Below, piece after piece: positions 46,300 to 57,767 of a stretch of DNA of 64,000 nt (positions are counted from its first letter, which is position 1; each line of letters begins with the position of its first letter). The position numbers and the translations under genes are program-made. Below the pieces are notes generated by a model. The model was given only the letters and a program-made list of their open reading frames with translations. It ran no database searches and was not told the origin of the DNA. This DNA is from Sodalis sp. dw_96. Its GTDB lineage: Bacteria > Pseudomonadota > Gammaproteobacteria > Enterobacterales > Enterobacteriaceae. Location of the stretch: assembly GCF_018449575.1 (NCBI RefSeq), contig NZ_JAAVUT010000018.1:45474-109473 (forward strand), given 5' to 3'.

Positions 46300-46468
46300 A
46301 GGTTATGCCTCATTAAGGTGCCGTTGGCGTAACATTACCCGTGTTGATGTTAAAATTCATTCGTTAAGCCGTTACGCCGTTTTAGCCAACGTTAGCAATT
46401 TAAGAAAGTTTTGACTCAGCGTTAAATGCTTTTTACCCGATATATTCATAACTACAGGAACGTACACC

Positions 46469-47530
46469 ATGCCAGTGTTACATAACCAGGTAGCCAACGA
46501 AGAGCTTAAAAGGCGCATGCTGGCTGAATCAGAGCCGCGCACGACCTTGTCATTCTATAAGTATTTTCGCCTCGACAATCCGCAGGCATTTCGCGACGGG
46601 TTATATCGTTCCATGGGCGACCTGGGGGTTTTCGGCCGGGTGTATATTGCCGGCGAGGGGATTAATGCCCAAATCAGCGTGCCGCAACATCGGTTTGAAG
46701 CATTAAAGACGCTGTTGTTTGCGGCCCATCCCGCGCTGGATGGGGTTCGGTTGAATGTGGCGCTGGATGATGACGGTAAATCATTCTGGGTTTTACGGAT
46801 GAAGGTGCGCGATCGAATCGTGGCCGACGGTATTATCGACCCCACGTTTGATCCCACCCGGATCGGACATTATCTGCGGGCGGAGCAGGTTAATGCCATG
46901 GCCGACGATCCCGATACGGTATTTGTGGATATGCGCAATCATTATGAATATGAGGTTGGCCATTTTGATCGCGCCATGGAGATCCCCTCCGACACCTTTC
47001 GGGAACAGTTGCCGATGGCGGTGGATATGCTGGCGGCGGAAAAAAATAAGAATATTGTCATGTATTGCACCGGCGGGATCCGCTGTGAAAAAGCCAGTGC
47101 CTATATGCGGCATCATGGCTTTGAACATGTTTATCATGTGGAAGGCGGTATTATCGAATATGCCCGTCAGGCAAAGGCGCTGGGATTACCGCTGAAGTTT
47201 ACCGGCAAAAACTTTGTGTTCGACGAGCGGCTGGGGGAACGCATTACCCCCGATGTGATAGCCCATTGTCACCAATGCGGCACGGCCTGTGATACCCATG
47301 TCAATTGCCAGAACCAGGGCTGTCATTTGTTGTTTATCCAGTGTCCGGTATGCGGGGAAAAATACCAGGGATGTTGCAGCGAAACCTGTCGTGATGAAAA
47401 GGATTTACCTGTCCATGAACAGCGCGCGCGGCGGGCGGGACGGGAAAACGGACTGAAAATATTCAATAAATCCCGACAGCGGTTATCAATGGATTTGCCG
47501 TGGCGCGCCCCCGGTAAAACAGCAGAATAA
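46469..47530 (+). CDS. trhO: tRNA uridine(34) hydroxylase TrhO
   Basis: TrhO (YceA) makes 5-hydroxyuridine at position 34 of tRNA using oxygen. The product is 353 residues (E. coli 350) with the rhodanese-like domain and catalytic Cys in [16 protein letters not shown] near residue 197. A C-terminal cysteine-rich zinc region includes [14 protein letters not shown] and [12 protein letters not shown]. All motifs are present. It converges with solA, 28 bases apart. Confidence 0.94.
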   Translation: MPVLHNQVANEELKRRMLAESEPRTTLSFYKYFRLDNPQAFRDGLYRSMGDLGVFGRVYIAGEGINAQISVPQHRFEALKTLLFAAHPALDGVRLNVALDDDGKSFWVLRMKVRDRIVADGIIDPTFDPTRIGHYLRAEQVNAMADDPDTVFVDMRNHYEYEVGHFDRAMEIPSDTFREQLPMAVDMLAAEKNKNIVMYCTGGIRCEKASAYMRHHGFEHVYHVEGGIIEYARQAKALGLPLKFTGKNFVFDERLGERITPDVIAHCHQCGTACDTHVNCQNQGCHLLFIQCPVCGEKYQGCCSETCRDEKDLPVHEQRARRAGRENGLKIFNKSRQRLSMDLPWRAPGKTAE

Positions 47531-47558
47531 TGGCAAACCGTCGCGCGGGGCGGCGGAT

Positions 47559-48677
47559 TCAGCTGAAACGAGCCAGTGAAAATGGCGTTAAATCAAACGC
47601 CGTAGGGCGTCCGGCGGCAAAGCCGGCGGCTATTTCCCCCAATACGCTGGCGAATTTAAAACCATGGCCGCTTAATCCGCTGATAATCATCATCTCCGGA
47701 TTGTCCGGCAACGTGTCGATGATAAAGTCCTCGTCTGGGGAAAGGTCGTAACTGCAGGCTTCGCCGTTGAGACAAACGCCGACCCCGGGCAGAAACTGCC
47801 GCAAAAAACGAAAAACCTCGCTGCCGTCGGTGCCATAGCTGCCGAAAGCCGTGCGCTGTTCCGGTTCGTCAATAGGCTGTCCGCCATCATGCTTGCCCAC
47901 TTTAAGCTCGTTGTTGATGGCGGGAAAACCGTAATATTGCCCGCCGTCGGGGGTTTCCACGGTAAATGCCGGGAAATGGTTATCTTCACTGAAGCGGCCG
48001 TCCGCCTGATGCCAGGCAAAGACTTTACGCACCGGGGTTATCGGCAGCGACGGGATGAGTTTTTTCACCCAGGTGCCGGCACAGACCAGTAATTTATTGC
48101 TCTGGTAACGGCTACCTTCCACGGTGACCACTTCAAAACCAGGGAACAACGGAATGATTTGCGTGACCCCGCAGTTAAACAACTGCCCGCAGCCGGCGTT
48201 TTCCGCCAGCCGGATATAAGAGGCAACGGACAGTTCTGATTTGAGATAACCGGCTTGTGGTTCGAAAACACCGAGATAATCTTCCGGCACGATAAATTCA
48301 GGCCAGCGGTCGGCTATCTGAACAGCGCTCAATGTTTCGCACGGCAAACCAAATGATTGGGCGCTGCCGGCGGCGTTTTGGATAAATTTCGCTTGGCGCG
48401 GTCCCAGATTGAGCACGCCGCTGCGATGAAACAACACATTGCCGCTACGTACCGCCAATTCATCCCACAGCGTCTGGGCCCGCAGGACCATCGGCACGTA
48501 TTTTTCACCTTCGCCGTAAGCGTGCCGGATAATGCGGGTATCGCCATGATGGCTGCCGCCGTGATGAGGAGGAAACGCCGCATCAATCATCAGAATGTTC
48601 AGACCGGCTTCGGTTCCATAGAAACCCGCAGCTGAACCCACCGAGCCGCTACCGACAATAATAAGATCATAAATCAT
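47559..48677 (-). CDS. solA: N-methyl-L-tryptophan oxidase
   Basis: SolA is a monomeric sarcosine-oxidase-type flavoenzyme. The 372-residue product equals E. coli SolA. The FAD-binding start is [20 protein letters not shown], and the Cys expected to hold the flavin covalently is in [18 protein letters not shown] near residue 308. The ATG at 48677 has AAGGAG upstream; the longer frame from 48767 lacks a ribosome site. The [20 protein letters not shown] block is typical. Confidence 0.93.
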   Translation of the reverse strand: MIYDLIIVGSGSVGSAAGFYGTEAGLNILMIDAAFPPHHGGSHHGDTRIIRHAYGEGEKYVPMVLRAQTLWDELAVRSGNVLFHRSGVLNLGPRQAKFIQNAAGSAQSFGLPCETLSAVQIADRWPEFIVPEDYLGVFEPQAGYLKSELSVASYIRLAENAGCGQLFNCGVTQIIPLFPGFEVVTVEGSRYQSNKLLVCAGTWVKKLIPSLPITPVRKVFAWHQADGRFSEDNHFPAFTVETPDGGQYYGFPAINNELKVGKHDGGQPIDEPEQRTAFGSYGTDGSEVFRFLRQFLPGVGVCLNGEACSYDLSPDEDFIIDTLPDNPEMMIISGLSGHGFKFASVLGEIAAGFAAGRPTAFDLTPFSLARFS

Positions 48678-48831
48678 GTAGATAACTCCTTGGATAAGGC
48701 AAATCCGGGCTTTGCGTAGTATAGACTTTCGAACCAGGACGGGTATATCGTCATTTGGCGGAAACAATCAAGCGGGATAATAAAAAAGCACCCGATGCAA
48801 TGCAGCGGATGCCTGAGGGGTAAGTTCGAGA

Positions 48832-49086
48832 TTAATGTTTTCGGTGGTCAAGATCCTGATAAGCCGTCGATTCAATTTTTGCAATGCCGGCTTCAAGGAT
48901 GGATATAAGTTGCTTAGCGACATCGGTGGTCAGCCAAAGGGTTCTGTCCACTTCCGCATCTTCGGCAGCCTGGCTGGTTGAATTGATATAATGCAAACGG
49001 ATCATCATGGCATTATAGGTATCTACGGTACTGATATCCCAGCCGACCAGCGGGTGGGTATGAATAATCTCGTTTTTTCTGTCCAT
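48832..49086 (-). CDS. bssS: Biofilm regulator BssS
   Basis: The product is 84 residues, the E. coli BssS length, with HPLVGWDISTVDTYNAMMIR near residue 11 and LWLTTDVAKQLISILEAGIA near residue 50. BssS affects biofilm formation and indole and AI-2 signalling in E. coli; its mechanism is not clear. The position between solA and dinI is conserved. Confidence 0.9.
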   Translation of the reverse strand: MDRKNEIIHTHPLVGWDISTVDTYNAMMIRLHYINSTSQAAEDAEVDRTLWLTTDVAKQLISILEAGIAKIESTAYQDLDHRKH

Positions 49087-49282
49087 AAATACCCCTTTTC
49101 TGACTCGTTTAAAAAAAGAGTAACTTCGAGGTTAAATGCGGCTCCATTTTAGCGAGCAATATAAGTATACCTGTCTTTGTCACTTTTTTGCCAAATAAGC
49201 GACTTTTTTTTATGCCGCCGTTTGGTCGTGAGTTATTCACGGGTCTTATGCTTTGTCAGAAAAAGCGCTGAACCCTATCGGG

Positions 49283-49552
49283 TCATGAGGCGACCGGAGG
49301 AATCACCGGGCGGATTCGTCTTGTCAGTTCATCGGCCAATTGTGAAAAGTATTTCTGCATGATGGCATCGCGGTTCTGATTCTGAGCCTCCAGCATCAGA
49401 TTATTTATCAGCAGCTGATTGGCTTTTTCATCCAGGCTGAAAGAGAGGTAGGAAAAGGCGATTTCCAGCACATTCAGTCGGCGTTGCTGCTCGCTGATTA
49501 ACTCCAGCAATTCACCGAAGGTCATGGCTTCTTCTGGTTTATTGACATTCAT
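49283..49552 (-). CDS. Small helical protein of unknown function, 89 aa
   Basis: The product begins MNVNKPEEAMTFGELLELIS and is almost entirely helical, with heptad-like spacing through EQQRRLNVLEIAFSYLSFSL and LMLEAQNQNRDAIMQKYFSQ. It resembles, loosely, the DUF2594/YecF type of small enterobacterial proteins, but I am not sure. The ATG at 49552 has GGGGAG at good spacing; the upstream ATG at 49558 is too close to that site. It has no counterpart I know between bssS and dinI in E. coli. Confidence 0.6.
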   Translation of the reverse strand: MNVNKPEEAMTFGELLELISEQQRRLNVLEIAFSYLSFSLDEKANQLLINNLMLEAQNQNRDAIMQKYFSQLADELTRRIRPVIPPVAS

Positions 49553-49776
49553 GGTCATACTCCCCTGAAAGGCCGATAAAATGCATATATTCTGGCTGAG
49601 TACAGACCAGAAATAAGCATTTGCCAAGAGAGGCGCGGATAATTTTCACTGAGAGACGGCAGATAATGGCCGGACGGAAGAAGGCGGGGGAATCATTAAG
49701 CGGCGGCAAGCCCTGGCCCGATGGAATAAAGCCGGGAACCTATCCCGGCGAAGAACCGGTAAAAAGCTAAGATCAA

Positions 49777-50019
49777 TTATTGCGGATCGAACCAGTCATC
49801 GGCGCTTTCCCATGTCTCTTGCAGGATGTCGGTGATCAACGCCTTATCTTCTTTGCTGCCGCCCATGACGCTGATGCCATTTGCGCCGGCATAACGTACC
49901 TGTACATGGGAATTAGTAAAATGTTTATCAATCCGGGTAGTAAATTCCTGGGTCAGGGCCTCAAGCGCGCCTGCGGGAAGCGGCGTTGCTTTAGCCAGAG
50001 TGATTTCTATACGCATCAT
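49777..50019 (-). CDS. dinI: DNA damage-inducible protein DinI
   Basis: DinI binds RecA filaments and tunes the SOS response. The product is 80 residues with MMRIEITLAKATPLPAGALE at the start and the acidic C-terminal helix DKALITDILQETWESADDWF that contacts RecA. A LexA box lies 22 bases before the start. Family length is 80-81. Confidence 0.93.
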   Translation of the reverse strand: MMRIEITLAKATPLPAGALEALTQEFTTRIDKHFTNSHVQVRYAGANGISVMGGSKEDKALITDILQETWESADDWFDPQ

Positions 50020-50040
50020 TTTTTCTCATCGCATTAAAGC

Positions 50041-50056
50041 CTGTTTATATATACAG
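50041..50056 (-). promoter_or_regulatory. LexA (SOS) box of dinI
   Basis: CTGTTTATATATACAG fits the LexA consensus CTG-N10-CAG, with an AT-alternating centre that differs from TATATATA at one position. It lies just upstream of dinI, a known LexA target. Confidence 0.88.
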
Positions 50057-50154
50057 TTATTATTAGTATAAAGCAAGTATGGAATTACGTTTTCCTTTTT
50101 TCAACGTGGCGCTCATCTCGGCGCAGGCAACGTCCGGCCTGAGGAAAAATGCCT

Positions 50155-51201
50155 TTAAGACTTAACCGACCAATTGAGGTTTTGGCCGGCAAGAAAAGGC
50201 ACCAGCGTAATATCTCCCAGGGAGATCTGTTCCGGCTGTGTTTCCGGCCGGCGCTGCAGCTCAATAAATTCCTCATTAATAGGTAAACCGTAGAACCGTG
50301 GTCCGTTCAGGGAACAAAAGGCTTCAAAGCGATCCAGCGCATTGAGCTCTTCGAAAACCGTGGCATAAGCGGCCAGGGCGGCCGGGGCATTAAACACCCC
50401 GGCGCATCCGCAGTCGGTCTCTTTTCGCTGACGAAGATGGGGCGCCGAGTCAGTACCGAGAAAGAGACGATCGCAACCGCTTGCCACCGCCTGACGAAGT
50501 GCGTCCTGATGCGTATTGCGTTTAAGGATCGGTAGACAATACAGATGCGGACGGATACCCCCCACCAGCATATGGTTGCGGTTAAACATCAAATGCTGCG
50601 GAGTGACGGTTGCCGCCAAAAAGCGATCACCCTCCAGCACATATTGAGCCGCCTCGCGGGTGGTAATATGCTCACAGACGATTTTCAGCCTGGGAAAGCG
50701 GCGGCGTATCGGATCCAGCACCGTCTCGATAAACCGCGCTTCACGATCGAATATATCAATCTCCGCCGCGGTGACTTCGCCATGAATCAGCAGCGGCATG
50801 CCGTTTTCTTCCATGGCTTCGAACAGCGGATATATGCCGGTGATTTTTGTGACCCCATGGCTGGAGTTGGTGGTGGCGTTGGCCGGATAGAGTTTGGCGG
50901 CGGTAAAAACCCCTTGGCGGAACCCCTCGATCAATTCCTCCGGATCCTGTGTATCCGTAAGATAACAGGTCATAAGCGGCTGGAAATGATGGCCTTCGGG
51001 CACTGCCGCCAAAATCCGCTCACGGTAAGCGATGGCTTGGGAGACGGAGGTGATCGGCGGCGACAGATTCGGCATGACGATGGCCCGGCCGAAAATACGG
51101 CTGGTATAAGGCAATACGGCGCTCAGCATCTCGTCATCACGTAAATGCAGATGCCAGTCGTCCGGGCGGCGAATATGGAGTATCGAAGGCTGTGCGGTCA
51201 T
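50155..51201 (-). CDS. pyrC: Dihydroorotase
   Basis: PyrC cyclises carbamoyl aspartate to dihydroorotate in pyrimidine synthesis. The product is 348 residues, the E. coli length. Zinc ligands are in [15 protein letters not shown] near residue 12, the carboxylated Lys is in [15 protein letters not shown] near residue 103, and further ligands are in LIHGEVT near residue 138 and [14 protein letters not shown] near residue 250. The ATG follows CCGGAGC. E. coli pyrC is controlled by nucleotide-dependent start-site choice; I cannot confirm that element here. Confidence 0.94.
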   Translation of the reverse strand: MTAQPSILHIRRPDDWHLHLRDDEMLSAVLPYTSRIFGRAIVMPNLSPPITSVSQAIAYRERILAAVPEGHHFQPLMTCYLTDTQDPEELIEGFRQGVFTAAKLYPANATTNSSHGVTKITGIYPLFEAMEENGMPLLIHGEVTAAEIDIFDREARFIETVLDPIRRRFPRLKIVCEHITTREAAQYVLEGDRFLAATVTPQHLMFNRNHMLVGGIRPHLYCLPILKRNTHQDALRQAVASGCDRLFLGTDSAPHLRQRKETDCGCAGVFNAPAALAAYATVFEELNALDRFEAFCSLNGPRFYGLPINEEFIELQRRPETQPEQISLGDITLVPFLAGQNLNWSVKS

Positions 51202-51330
51202 GGGGAAAAGCTCCGGCTATTGAAGTATGAACAGAGAAAATCAATGTCAGATTTAGGGGTATAAGAATAAGCGTAATGGGCGGCGGATGCATTATTTAGT
51301 TGGCGGAACCGGTATTGACGCCGGCCTTGC

Positions 51331-51358
51331 AATAAAAAAGACCCGCCGAGGCGGGTCT
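51331..51358 (-). terminator. Terminator of rne
   Basis: On the minus strand AGACCCGCC, loop TC, GGCGGGTCT is followed by TTTTTTATT, a strong intrinsic terminator 40 bases after the rne stop codon. Confidence 0.88.
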
Positions 51359-51397
51359 GAGCTTATTGGCAACGGGGTCCGTCGCCAAGACGAGGTG

Positions 51398-54300
51398 TCA
51401 CTCTTTATCAGGCAGCGTCGGTTTGGCGGCCGGCGCGGCGGCGTGGTTTACCGCCGCATGGCCGCCGGCCGAACCCTGTCCTTCAAAGTGATAATCCTGA
51501 CGATGCCACTCTCCGGCCTTTTCCACCGGTGGAACATAAACCGGGGCGGGGGCCTTGGTCATCGGCGCGCTCACGTGATGTGTAGGGAGCGGCTGTGAAG
51601 CGGAGAGGTCGGAAGGCGAACCGTTGAGCGCGTCTGGGTTTTCCGCAGCCGGCTGTACGGCGGCTGTTCCTGTTTCGTCCGCCTGTGCCTCAACCCTGTT
51701 AACGCCGACCGGGGCCTGTGCGATCGGATTCAGGTCCGTCTCCGTCGTTTTGCGGGAGAGCTGACTGGCGACAATGCTTTCGTCCGAGAGATATACAACC
51801 ACCGGCGACTTGGCGGGGATAATATCCGTACCCTGTGCGATATCATCAGGCTGCGCGGCCGGCGTCGGGTGAGCCGGAATCTCGGCATCCCTCTCCGGTG
51901 CTACCGAACCGGTGACAATCGGTTGAGTCACTGCCGGCGATGGATGGGCCGGAACATCGGCATCGGCCTCAGGGACAGCCGAACCGGTGACCACCGGCTG
52001 GGTGACGACCGGCACCGTTACCGGCTGGGCCGGAACAACGGCATCGGTTTCAGGGGCAGTCGAACCGGTGACAATCGGCTGATTGACAGCAGGCACCGTA
52101 TGGGCCGGTGTCTTGACATCGGCATCGTCGGTTTCAGCCGCCGAAGCGGACTGAGCCGGGGTGCTGGCATCGGCATCGCCGGTTTCAACCGCCGAAGCGG
52201 ACTGAGCCGGGGTGCTGGCATCGGCATCGCCGGTTTCAACCGCCGAAGCGGACTGCGCCGGGGTGCTGGCATCGGCATCGTCGATTTCAGCCGCCGAAGC
52301 GGACCGAGCCGTAGTGCTGGCATCGGTGTCGCCGGTTTCAGCCGCCGAAGCGGACTGAGCCGGGGTGTAGGCATCGGCGTCGCCGGTATCAGCCGCCGGG
52401 GTGAACCGGGCAGAGGTGTTGCTATCGGCATCCTCTGCGTCCTCATCGTCGAATGAGATTTCATCCGGGCGATTTGCAGCGGACGAGACGGAAGCGGATT
52501 TTACGCTGCCGTAAGGTTCGTCCGTTACTATCTCAGCCGGCTTGGCGGCGGATAACATCGCCCATGATCCTGGATGATCCTCGTCTTTGATTACCGAGGG
52601 GACTTCATCGACGGCGGCCTGCTGTGCCTGGGTGGTATGTTGTGGGACCGTCGTAGACGCGGGACGTTCATGTTCCGACAGCGGCCCGGACAGCATTACG
52701 CCGGTCTGGTCATTCCCGAGCAGAGGTTCCAGTTCTTCCAGCGGCTGAACGGATGACGGCTCGAAGCGTTCGACCGGCGTGATCGGATAGCTTATCCAGA
52801 CTTTACCGGACGCCATTTCCGGCGACATCACCGCACTGCTCAGAGGCACCGGTGATTGAGACAGGTAACGTTCGTCACGATAGCGGCGACGGCGTTGACC
52901 GCTGACCCGCAAATGGCGCGGCGACCGGCGGGAGCGGCGCGGTAAACCCGTTTCGTTATTGTTGCGTCCGTTATCGCTATAACCTTCCGAGGATGCATTA
53001 TCCTGAACATCCGCCAGAATCGGCAACGGCGTTTGATGACTTTCCTGCACCGGAGCGGTATAGGACGCCTCGATGGCGGCGGGCGCGTCAGTCTCGACGG
53101 CGGCATCGGTCACACGGATTTTTTGCGTGAGGTTACGACGCGGGCGACGCGGCATTGCCGGCGTCGGCTGGTCGTCTTCATTCACCGTCTCGATGATGTC
53201 GACCGGTTCTTCAACCGGTAACGGTTTGGCTTCCTGCTGCGGCGCCTGGCGTTTGTCATCCTGGCGGCGGCGAGGGCGATCCCCACGAGGTTCGCGACGT
53301 GGCGTCGGCTGAATCTCGGCCTGGGTCTCTTCTATTTCATCGATGATTTCCGTCTCGACCGGCGCATTCGGGCGTTTGCCTTTGCGCGCTTCGTCACGGC
53401 GTTCCCGCGGTTCCCGTGACTCGCGAGGTTCACGAGGCTGCCTGCCTTCCTGTGGAGCACGCGGTTCGCGTTCGCCGCTGCGTTCGCCGCTGCGTTCGCC
53501 GTTACGATCGCGCCGCACGTTCTGACGGCGTTGCCCACGGCCTCCCTGACGACGCGGCGCATCGGTCTCTTCGACGGCAACCTGTTCCACAGGCTCTGCC
53601 GGTTTCTCTTCTTCCGCCGGAGTGCTGAACCAGCCTTTAATCCGGCTGACGGCGCGGCTCAATAAACCGGAGCCGGCCGGCTCGGAGGCCACCGGACGGG
53701 CAGGGGCGGCGACGATATCCGCCGCGGCCGGGGCCGGTTCCTTGATTGCCGTATCGCTGGCTATCGGTGGTGAATCCGGCATGACAAATGCGGCCAGTGC
53801 CGGCTGTTCGGGCAGTTTGCGCTCAGCGGCGAGCTCTTCGGACGGCTGAGCCATTTCCGCTTCGTGCAGCTGCGGCAGCAGATAGCTTAATGTAGGCGCT
53901 TCTTCACCCTTGCGGACACGCAAAACAGCATAGTGCGGTGTCTGCATCTGATCGTGGGGGACAATGATGGCCCGCACGCCGCCCTGACGCTTCTCGATGG
54001 CGTTCACCGAATCGCGTTTCTCGTTGAGCAGGTAAGACGCGATCTGCACCGGCACGATGGCGTGGACTTCGTGGGTATTCTCTTTCAACGCCTCTTCTTC
54101 AATCAGGCGTAAAATGGAGAGCGACAGCGATTCGTTATCGCGAATGGTGCCGGTACCGCCGCAGCGCGGGCAGACATGATGACTGGATTCACCCAGGGAA
54201 GGACTCAGGCGCTGACGGGACAACTCCAGCAAACCGAAACGGGAGATACGGCCGATTTGTATCCTGGCGCGATCCTGTCGCACGGATTCACGCAGGCAGT

Positions 54301-55381
54301 TTTCAACTTCACGCTGATGCCTTACCGGCGTCATATCGATAAAGTCGATAACAATCAGGCCGCCGAGATCCCGCAGGCGAAGCTGACGGGCGATTTCATC
54401 CGCTGCTTCGAGATTGGTGTTGAACGCGGTTTCTTCAATATCGCCGCCGCGGGTGGAGCGGGCGGAGTTGATATCGATGGCGGTCAGCGCTTCAGTGGTG
54501 TCGATGACAATCGAACCGCCCGACGGCAGCCGGACTTCGCGCTGGAAGGCGGATTCGATTTGCGATTCGATTTGATAATGGCTGAACAGCGGGATCTCGC
54601 CGCTGTACAATTTGATCTTGCTGCTGAAATCCGGACGGCCGAGAGAAGCGATATGTTCCTTCGCTTTTTCCAGCACGATGGGATTATCAATGAGAATTTC
54701 GCCGATATCGGGACGCAAATAATCGCGGAAGGCACGGACGATGACATTGCTTTCCTGATGAATCAGAAAAGGCGCCTGCCGTCCTTCGGCGGCTTTTTTA
54801 ATCGCTTCCCAATGCTTGAGGCGGAAAGCCAGATCCCACTGCAACGCATCGGCGGACTTACCCACCCCGGCGGTACGCACGATAAGTCCCATGCCCTCAG
54901 GCAGCTCCAGGGAGGATAACGCCTCTTTCAGCTCGGTGCGATCGTCGCCTTCGATACGACGGGAAATCCCGCCGGCGCGAGGGTTATTCGGCATCAGGAC
55001 CAGATAGCTGCCGGCCAGACTGATAAAGGTGGTCAAGGCTGCGCCTTTATTCCCACGTTCTTCTTTATCAACCTGAACAATCACTTCCTGGCCTTCCCGC
55101 AGCACGTCCTTGATATTGGGCCGGCCATGGGATGAATATTGTGCGGGGAAGTACTCGCGGGCGATTTCCTTCAGGGGAAGAAATCCGTGGCGTTCGGCGC
55201 CGTAATCCACAAACGCCGCTTCTAGACTGGGTTCAATACGGGTGATTTTACCCTTGTATATATTGGCTTTTTTCTGCTCATGACCGGGGCTTTCAATATC
55301 CAGATCGTAGAGCCGCTGGCCGTCTACCAGGGCTACACGCAACTCTTCCTGCTGAGTTGCGTTTATTAACATTCTCTTCAT
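51398..55381 (-). CDS. rne: Ribonuclease E
   Basis: RNase E is the essential endonuclease and scaffold of the RNA degradosome. The product is 1,327 residues, well above E. coli's 1,061. The catalytic half is highly conserved: [20 protein letters not shown], the S1 domain, metal ligands in [12 protein letters not shown] and VIDFIDMT, and the zinc-link CPRCGGTG. The C-terminal half has Arg-rich RNA-binding segments ([13 protein letters not shown]) and a long Ala/Asp/Thr/Pro region with 17-residue tandem repeats. I start at 55381, matching the E. coli N-terminus, rather than the ATG two codons earlier. Confidence 0.95.
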   Translation of the reverse strand: MKRMLINATQQEELRVALVDGQRLYDLDIESPGHEQKKANIYKGKITRIEPSLEAAFVDYGAERHGFLPLKEIAREYFPAQYSSHGRPNIKDVLREGQEVIVQVDKEERGNKGAALTTFISLAGSYLVLMPNNPRAGGISRRIEGDDRTELKEALSSLELPEGMGLIVRTAGVGKSADALQWDLAFRLKHWEAIKKAAEGRQAPFLIHQESNVIVRAFRDYLRPDIGEILIDNPIVLEKAKEHIASLGRPDFSSKIKLYSGEIPLFSHYQIESQIESAFQREVRLPSGGSIVIDTTEALTAIDINSARSTRGGDIEETAFNTNLEAADEIARQLRLRDLGGLIVIDFIDMTPVRHQREVENCLRESVRQDRARIQIGRISRFGLLELSRQRLSPSLGESSHHVCPRCGGTGTIRDNESLSLSILRLIEEEALKENTHEVHAIVPVQIASYLLNEKRDSVNAIEKRQGGVRAIIVPHDQMQTPHYAVLRVRKGEEAPTLSYLLPQLHEAEMAQPSEELAAERKLPEQPALAAFVMPDSPPIASDTAIKEPAPAAADIVAAPARPVASEPAGSGLLSRAVSRIKGWFSTPAEEEKPAEPVEQVAVEETDAPRRQGGRGQRRQNVRRDRNGERSGERSGEREPRAPQEGRQPREPRESREPRERRDEARKGKRPNAPVETEIIDEIEETQAEIQPTPRREPRGDRPRRRQDDKRQAPQQEAKPLPVEEPVDIIETVNEDDQPTPAMPRRPRRNLTQKIRVTDAAVETDAPAAIEASYTAPVQESHQTPLPILADVQDNASSEGYSDNGRNNNETGLPRRSRRSPRHLRVSGQRRRRYRDERYLSQSPVPLSSAVMSPEMASGKVWISYPITPVERFEPSSVQPLEELEPLLGNDQTGVMLSGPLSEHERPASTTVPQHTTQAQQAAVDEVPSVIKDEDHPGSWAMLSAAKPAEIVTDEPYGSVKSASVSSAANRPDEISFDDEDAEDADSNTSARFTPAADTGDADAYTPAQSASAAETGDTDASTTARSASAAEIDDADASTPAQSASAVETGDADASTPAQSASAVETGDADASTPAQSASAAETDDADVKTPAHTVPAVNQPIVTGSTAPETDAVVPAQPVTVPVVTQPVVTGSAVPEADADVPAHPSPAVTQPIVTGSVAPERDAEIPAHPTPAAQPDDIAQGTDIIPAKSPVVVYLSDESIVASQLSRKTTETDLNPIAQAPVGVNRVEAQADETGTAAVQPAAENPDALNGSPSDLSASQPLPTHHVSAPMTKAPAPVYVPPVEKAGEWHRQDYHFEGQGSAGGHAAVNHAAAPAAKPTLPDKE
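52090..52400 (-). repeat. 51-bp tandem repeats inside rne
   Basis: The CCGAAGCGGA-containing unit recurs at 52141, 52192, 52243, 52294 and 52345, with degenerate units at each end. Each encodes 17 residues of the form [17 protein letters not shown]. Frame is kept through all units. They lie in the disordered scaffold half of RNase E. Confidence 0.9.
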
Positions 55382-56045
55382 CTTCAACTTACTCTTTTTT
55401 ATGCATTGGCATCAGAGCTGCGGGCAAAAAAAACGCAAGACCGGGTAATCACCGACGGCCCCGTGACTTGTCGCAATACCGTCAACCTCACGGTTGTCGT
55501 CAGCAGAGGGGCGCATTATTTCGGTAGCCTGTTTTCTGAGAGAAAAACAGCGCTTTTACTGAGGGAATAACGTCTGAAGTCTGTCGCCAGAACGAATTCC
55601 TTTTGCCGGCCAAGCTGCAATCCGCAGCCCGCTAACTGCCTGAATAACCAATACGTCTTACGCCATTGCCGCGTGTATGGCTAATCAGGCAAATTTAAAA
55701 AATTCCACGTTTCCTCGCCTTTACGGGAGCAGCATGGAAAGTTGACACATTATTCCACCGCTGACACACATATAGCAAGGCGACTTTACCTCTCGGCAAC
55801 AAGATTCAGATTTACGGTTATATCCATCATCTTTCAACTCGAAGCTGTGTTGGCGGCGCTCGTTCACCCGAATCACCTACATTATTAGTAAGCTCATCAG
55901 GATTCTCTCGCTTGCCGCCTAGCTGCATCTTGAAAGCCATTGGGTATATATTCCGCCGACATCTGTCTGCCGTGAAGGCGAAAACAACCCGCAAAACTTT
56001 CTTACCGATTAAAGCACAGTTAAGCACAGAAAAAGGAGTGGCGCT
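55382..56045. other. rne leader and rluC promoter region
   Basis: These 664 bases divide divergent rne and rluC. E. coli rne has a long structured leader that mediates autoregulation, so much of this is probably rne 5' untranslated RNA. A 130-bp palindromic repeat occupies 55820-55949. No gene is visible. Confidence 0.7.
55820..55949. repeat. 130-bp enterobacterial palindromic repeat (YPAL/ERIC-like)
   Basis: The element runs from ATATCCATCATCTTTCAACT to GAAAGCCATTGGGTATAT. Its ends are imperfect inverted copies, and the internal blocks (GTTGGCGGCGCTCGTTCACC, TAGTAAGCTCATCAGGATTC) fit the dispersed palindromic repeat I know from Yersinia, Serratia and Pectobacterium. Shorter related copies lie at 29246-29283 and 60491-60549. 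Confidence 0.7.
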
Positions 56046-57032
56046 ATGTCGGCGGTATATTTAGAATCGCCTCCCATGAATGAAAATAATACCGGCGTAC
56101 AATTTATCACCATTTCCGCTGACCAGGCCGGCCAGCGAATCGACAATTTTTTGCGTACACGATTAAAAGGCGTACCGAAAAGCATGATCTACCGCATCGT
56201 GCGTAAAGGGGAAGTGCGGGTCAATAAAAAAAGAGTCAAACCGGAATACAAACTGGAAGACGGCGATGAACTGCGTATCCCGCCGGTCCGTCAATCGGAA
56301 CCTGAACAGGCTCCGGTATCCGTCCATCTGGATAAAGTGGCGGCGCTGGCGAACGCGGTGTTGTATGAAGATGATCATTTGCTGATTCTCAACAAACCCT
56401 CGGGTACGGCGGTGCACGGCGGCAGCGGGTTAAGCTTCGGCGTCATCGAAGGATTGCGGGCGTTGCGTCCCTCCGCCCATTTTCTGGAATTGGTGCACCG
56501 TCTCGATCGCGATACCTCCGGGGTGCTACTGATTGCCAAAAAACGTTCGGCCCTGCGTTTGCTTCATGAACAGCTGCGTCTGAAGGGTATGCAAAAGGAT
56601 TATCTGGCGCTGGTGCGCGGCGAATGGCCGTCCCATAACAAGGCGGTGTCCGCGCCGCTGGTGAAAAACATCCTGGCCAGCGGTGAACGTATCGTGCGGG
56701 TCGGCAGCGAGGGTAAACCCTCCGAGACGCGCTTCAAAGTAGAAGAGCGGTTCACTCGCGCCACCCTGGTGAAAGCCAGTCCGGTCACCGGCCGTACCCA
56801 CCAAATCCGGGTGCATGCGCAGTTTGCCGGCCACCCCATCGCCTTTGACGATCGTTATGGCGACGCCGAATTCGACCGCCTTCTGAAAGAAACCGGCCTG
56901 CATCGGCTATTTCTCCACGCCGCCGCCTTGCGCTTCGATCATCCGGCCACCGGGGAAACCATGCGTATCGAAGCGCCGCTTGATAATGAATTACGCCAGT
57001 GCCTGGCCTATATGCGGCTTAATCACAAATAG
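56046..57032 (+). CDS. rluC: 23S rRNA pseudouridine(955/2504/2580) synthase
   Basis: RluC isomerises three uridines of 23S rRNA. The 328-residue product has the S4-like RNA-binding domain ([20 protein letters not shown] near residue 24) and the catalytic [12 protein letters not shown] block with the active-site Asp near residue 153, then [26 protein letters not shown] lies 8 bases before the ATG at 56046, so I keep this start over the internal ATG at 56076. The 3' end overlaps the convergent yceF gene by 14 bases. Confidence 0.95.
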   Translation: MSAVYLESPPMNENNTGVQFITISADQAGQRIDNFLRTRLKGVPKSMIYRIVRKGEVRVNKKRVKPEYKLEDGDELRIPPVRQSEPEQAPVSVHLDKVAALANAVLYEDDHLLILNKPSGTAVHGGSGLSFGVIEGLRALRPSAHFLELVHRLDRDTSGVLLIAKKRSALRLLHEQLRLKGMQKDYLALVRGEWPSHNKAVSAPLVKNILASGERIVRVGSEGKPSETRFKVEERFTRATLVKASPVTGRTHQIRVHAQFAGHPIAFDDRYGDAEFDRLLKETGLHRLFLHAAALRFDHPATGETMRIEAPLDNELRQCLAYMRLNHK

Positions 57033-57627
57033 CGGGCGGATTGCGGGCCGTCAGGGGATTAATCCCCTCATTGCGCAGCATGGCCGCCAGGGCGATGAGC
57101 GGAAGGCCTATCAGGCTGTTCGGGTCGCGGCCGTCGAGGGAGTGGAACAGGGTGATGCCCAGCCCCTCGCATTTAAACGACCCCGCGCAGTTCAAAGGTT
57201 GTTCGGCGTCCACGTAACCCTCGATTTCGCTCTCCGTCAGGCTGCGGAATGTGACCTGAAACGGCTCCACCGTCTGTTGCAGCCGCCCGGTGCGGCTATT
57301 GAGCAGCACCAGACCGGTATAGAACGTCACCCTCCTGCCGCTGGCGCGGCGCAGCTGTTTTATGGCGTTTTCCCGGCTATGGGGCTTGCCGGTGATATCA
57401 TTCCCCAGGACGCAACACTGATCGGAACCGATAATCAGATGCTGATCATACTGTCGGCGGAGGGCGGCGGCTTTGCCGGCGGACAGTCTCAGCACCATGT
57501 CCCGCGGCGATTCCCCCCGCAGCGGGGATTCATCGATATCCGGCGCGGCGGTGAGAAACGGCAGCATTAATTTTTCCAGTAGCGCCCGGCGAAAGGGCGA
57601 AGAAGAAGCCAGCACAATTTTGCACAT
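57019..57627 (-). CDS. yceF: 7-methyl-GTP pyrophosphatase (Maf-like, YceF)
   Basis: YceF is a Maf-family nucleotide pyrophosphatase preferring m7GTP. The 202-residue product has the signature [13 protein letters not shown] near residue 8, the acidic [10 protein letters not shown] near residue 33, [18 protein letters not shown] near residue 70 and [15 protein letters not shown] near residue 150. The ATG at 57627 aligns with the family start; an in-frame ATG 18 bases upstream adds six residues. It is divergent from yceD. Confidence 0.92.
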   Translation of the reverse strand: MCKIVLASSSPFRRALLEKLMLPFLTAAPDIDESPLRGESPRDMVLRLSAGKAAALRRQYDQHLIIGSDQCCVLGNDITGKPHSRENAIKQLRRASGRRVTFYTGLVLLNSRTGRLQQTVEPFQVTFRSLTESEIEGYVDAEQPLNCAGSFKCEGLGITLFHSLDGRDPNSLIGLPLIALAAMLRNEGINPLTARNPPAICD

Positions 57628-57729
57628 AAATTTTAATCCAACCATAGCGTATTTCCCTGACTCATTTTAAACTGTTCGCCGCTCTGGAAGCGAATATTGG
57701 TAAAAGGCACTCATAATTAGCCTTTTTCT

Positions 57730-57758
57730 TTGACTCTATGCCGTTACAAAGTTAATAT
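57730..57758 (+). promoter_or_regulatory. Sigma-70 promoter of the yceD-rpmF-plsX operon
   Basis: TTGACT (57730-57735) and TAATAT (57753-57758) are spaced by 17 bases. The expected transcript start, about 57765, lies only about 3 bases before the yceD ATG. Confidence 0.55.
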
Positions 57759-57767
57759 GCGCGCCCT

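Noticed and set aside
52018..52464. Other frames across the rne repeats (both strands, for example 51869-52456)
   Set aside because: They are shadows of the repetitive GC-rich rne sequence. Their repeats follow the 51-bp unit and they match no family.
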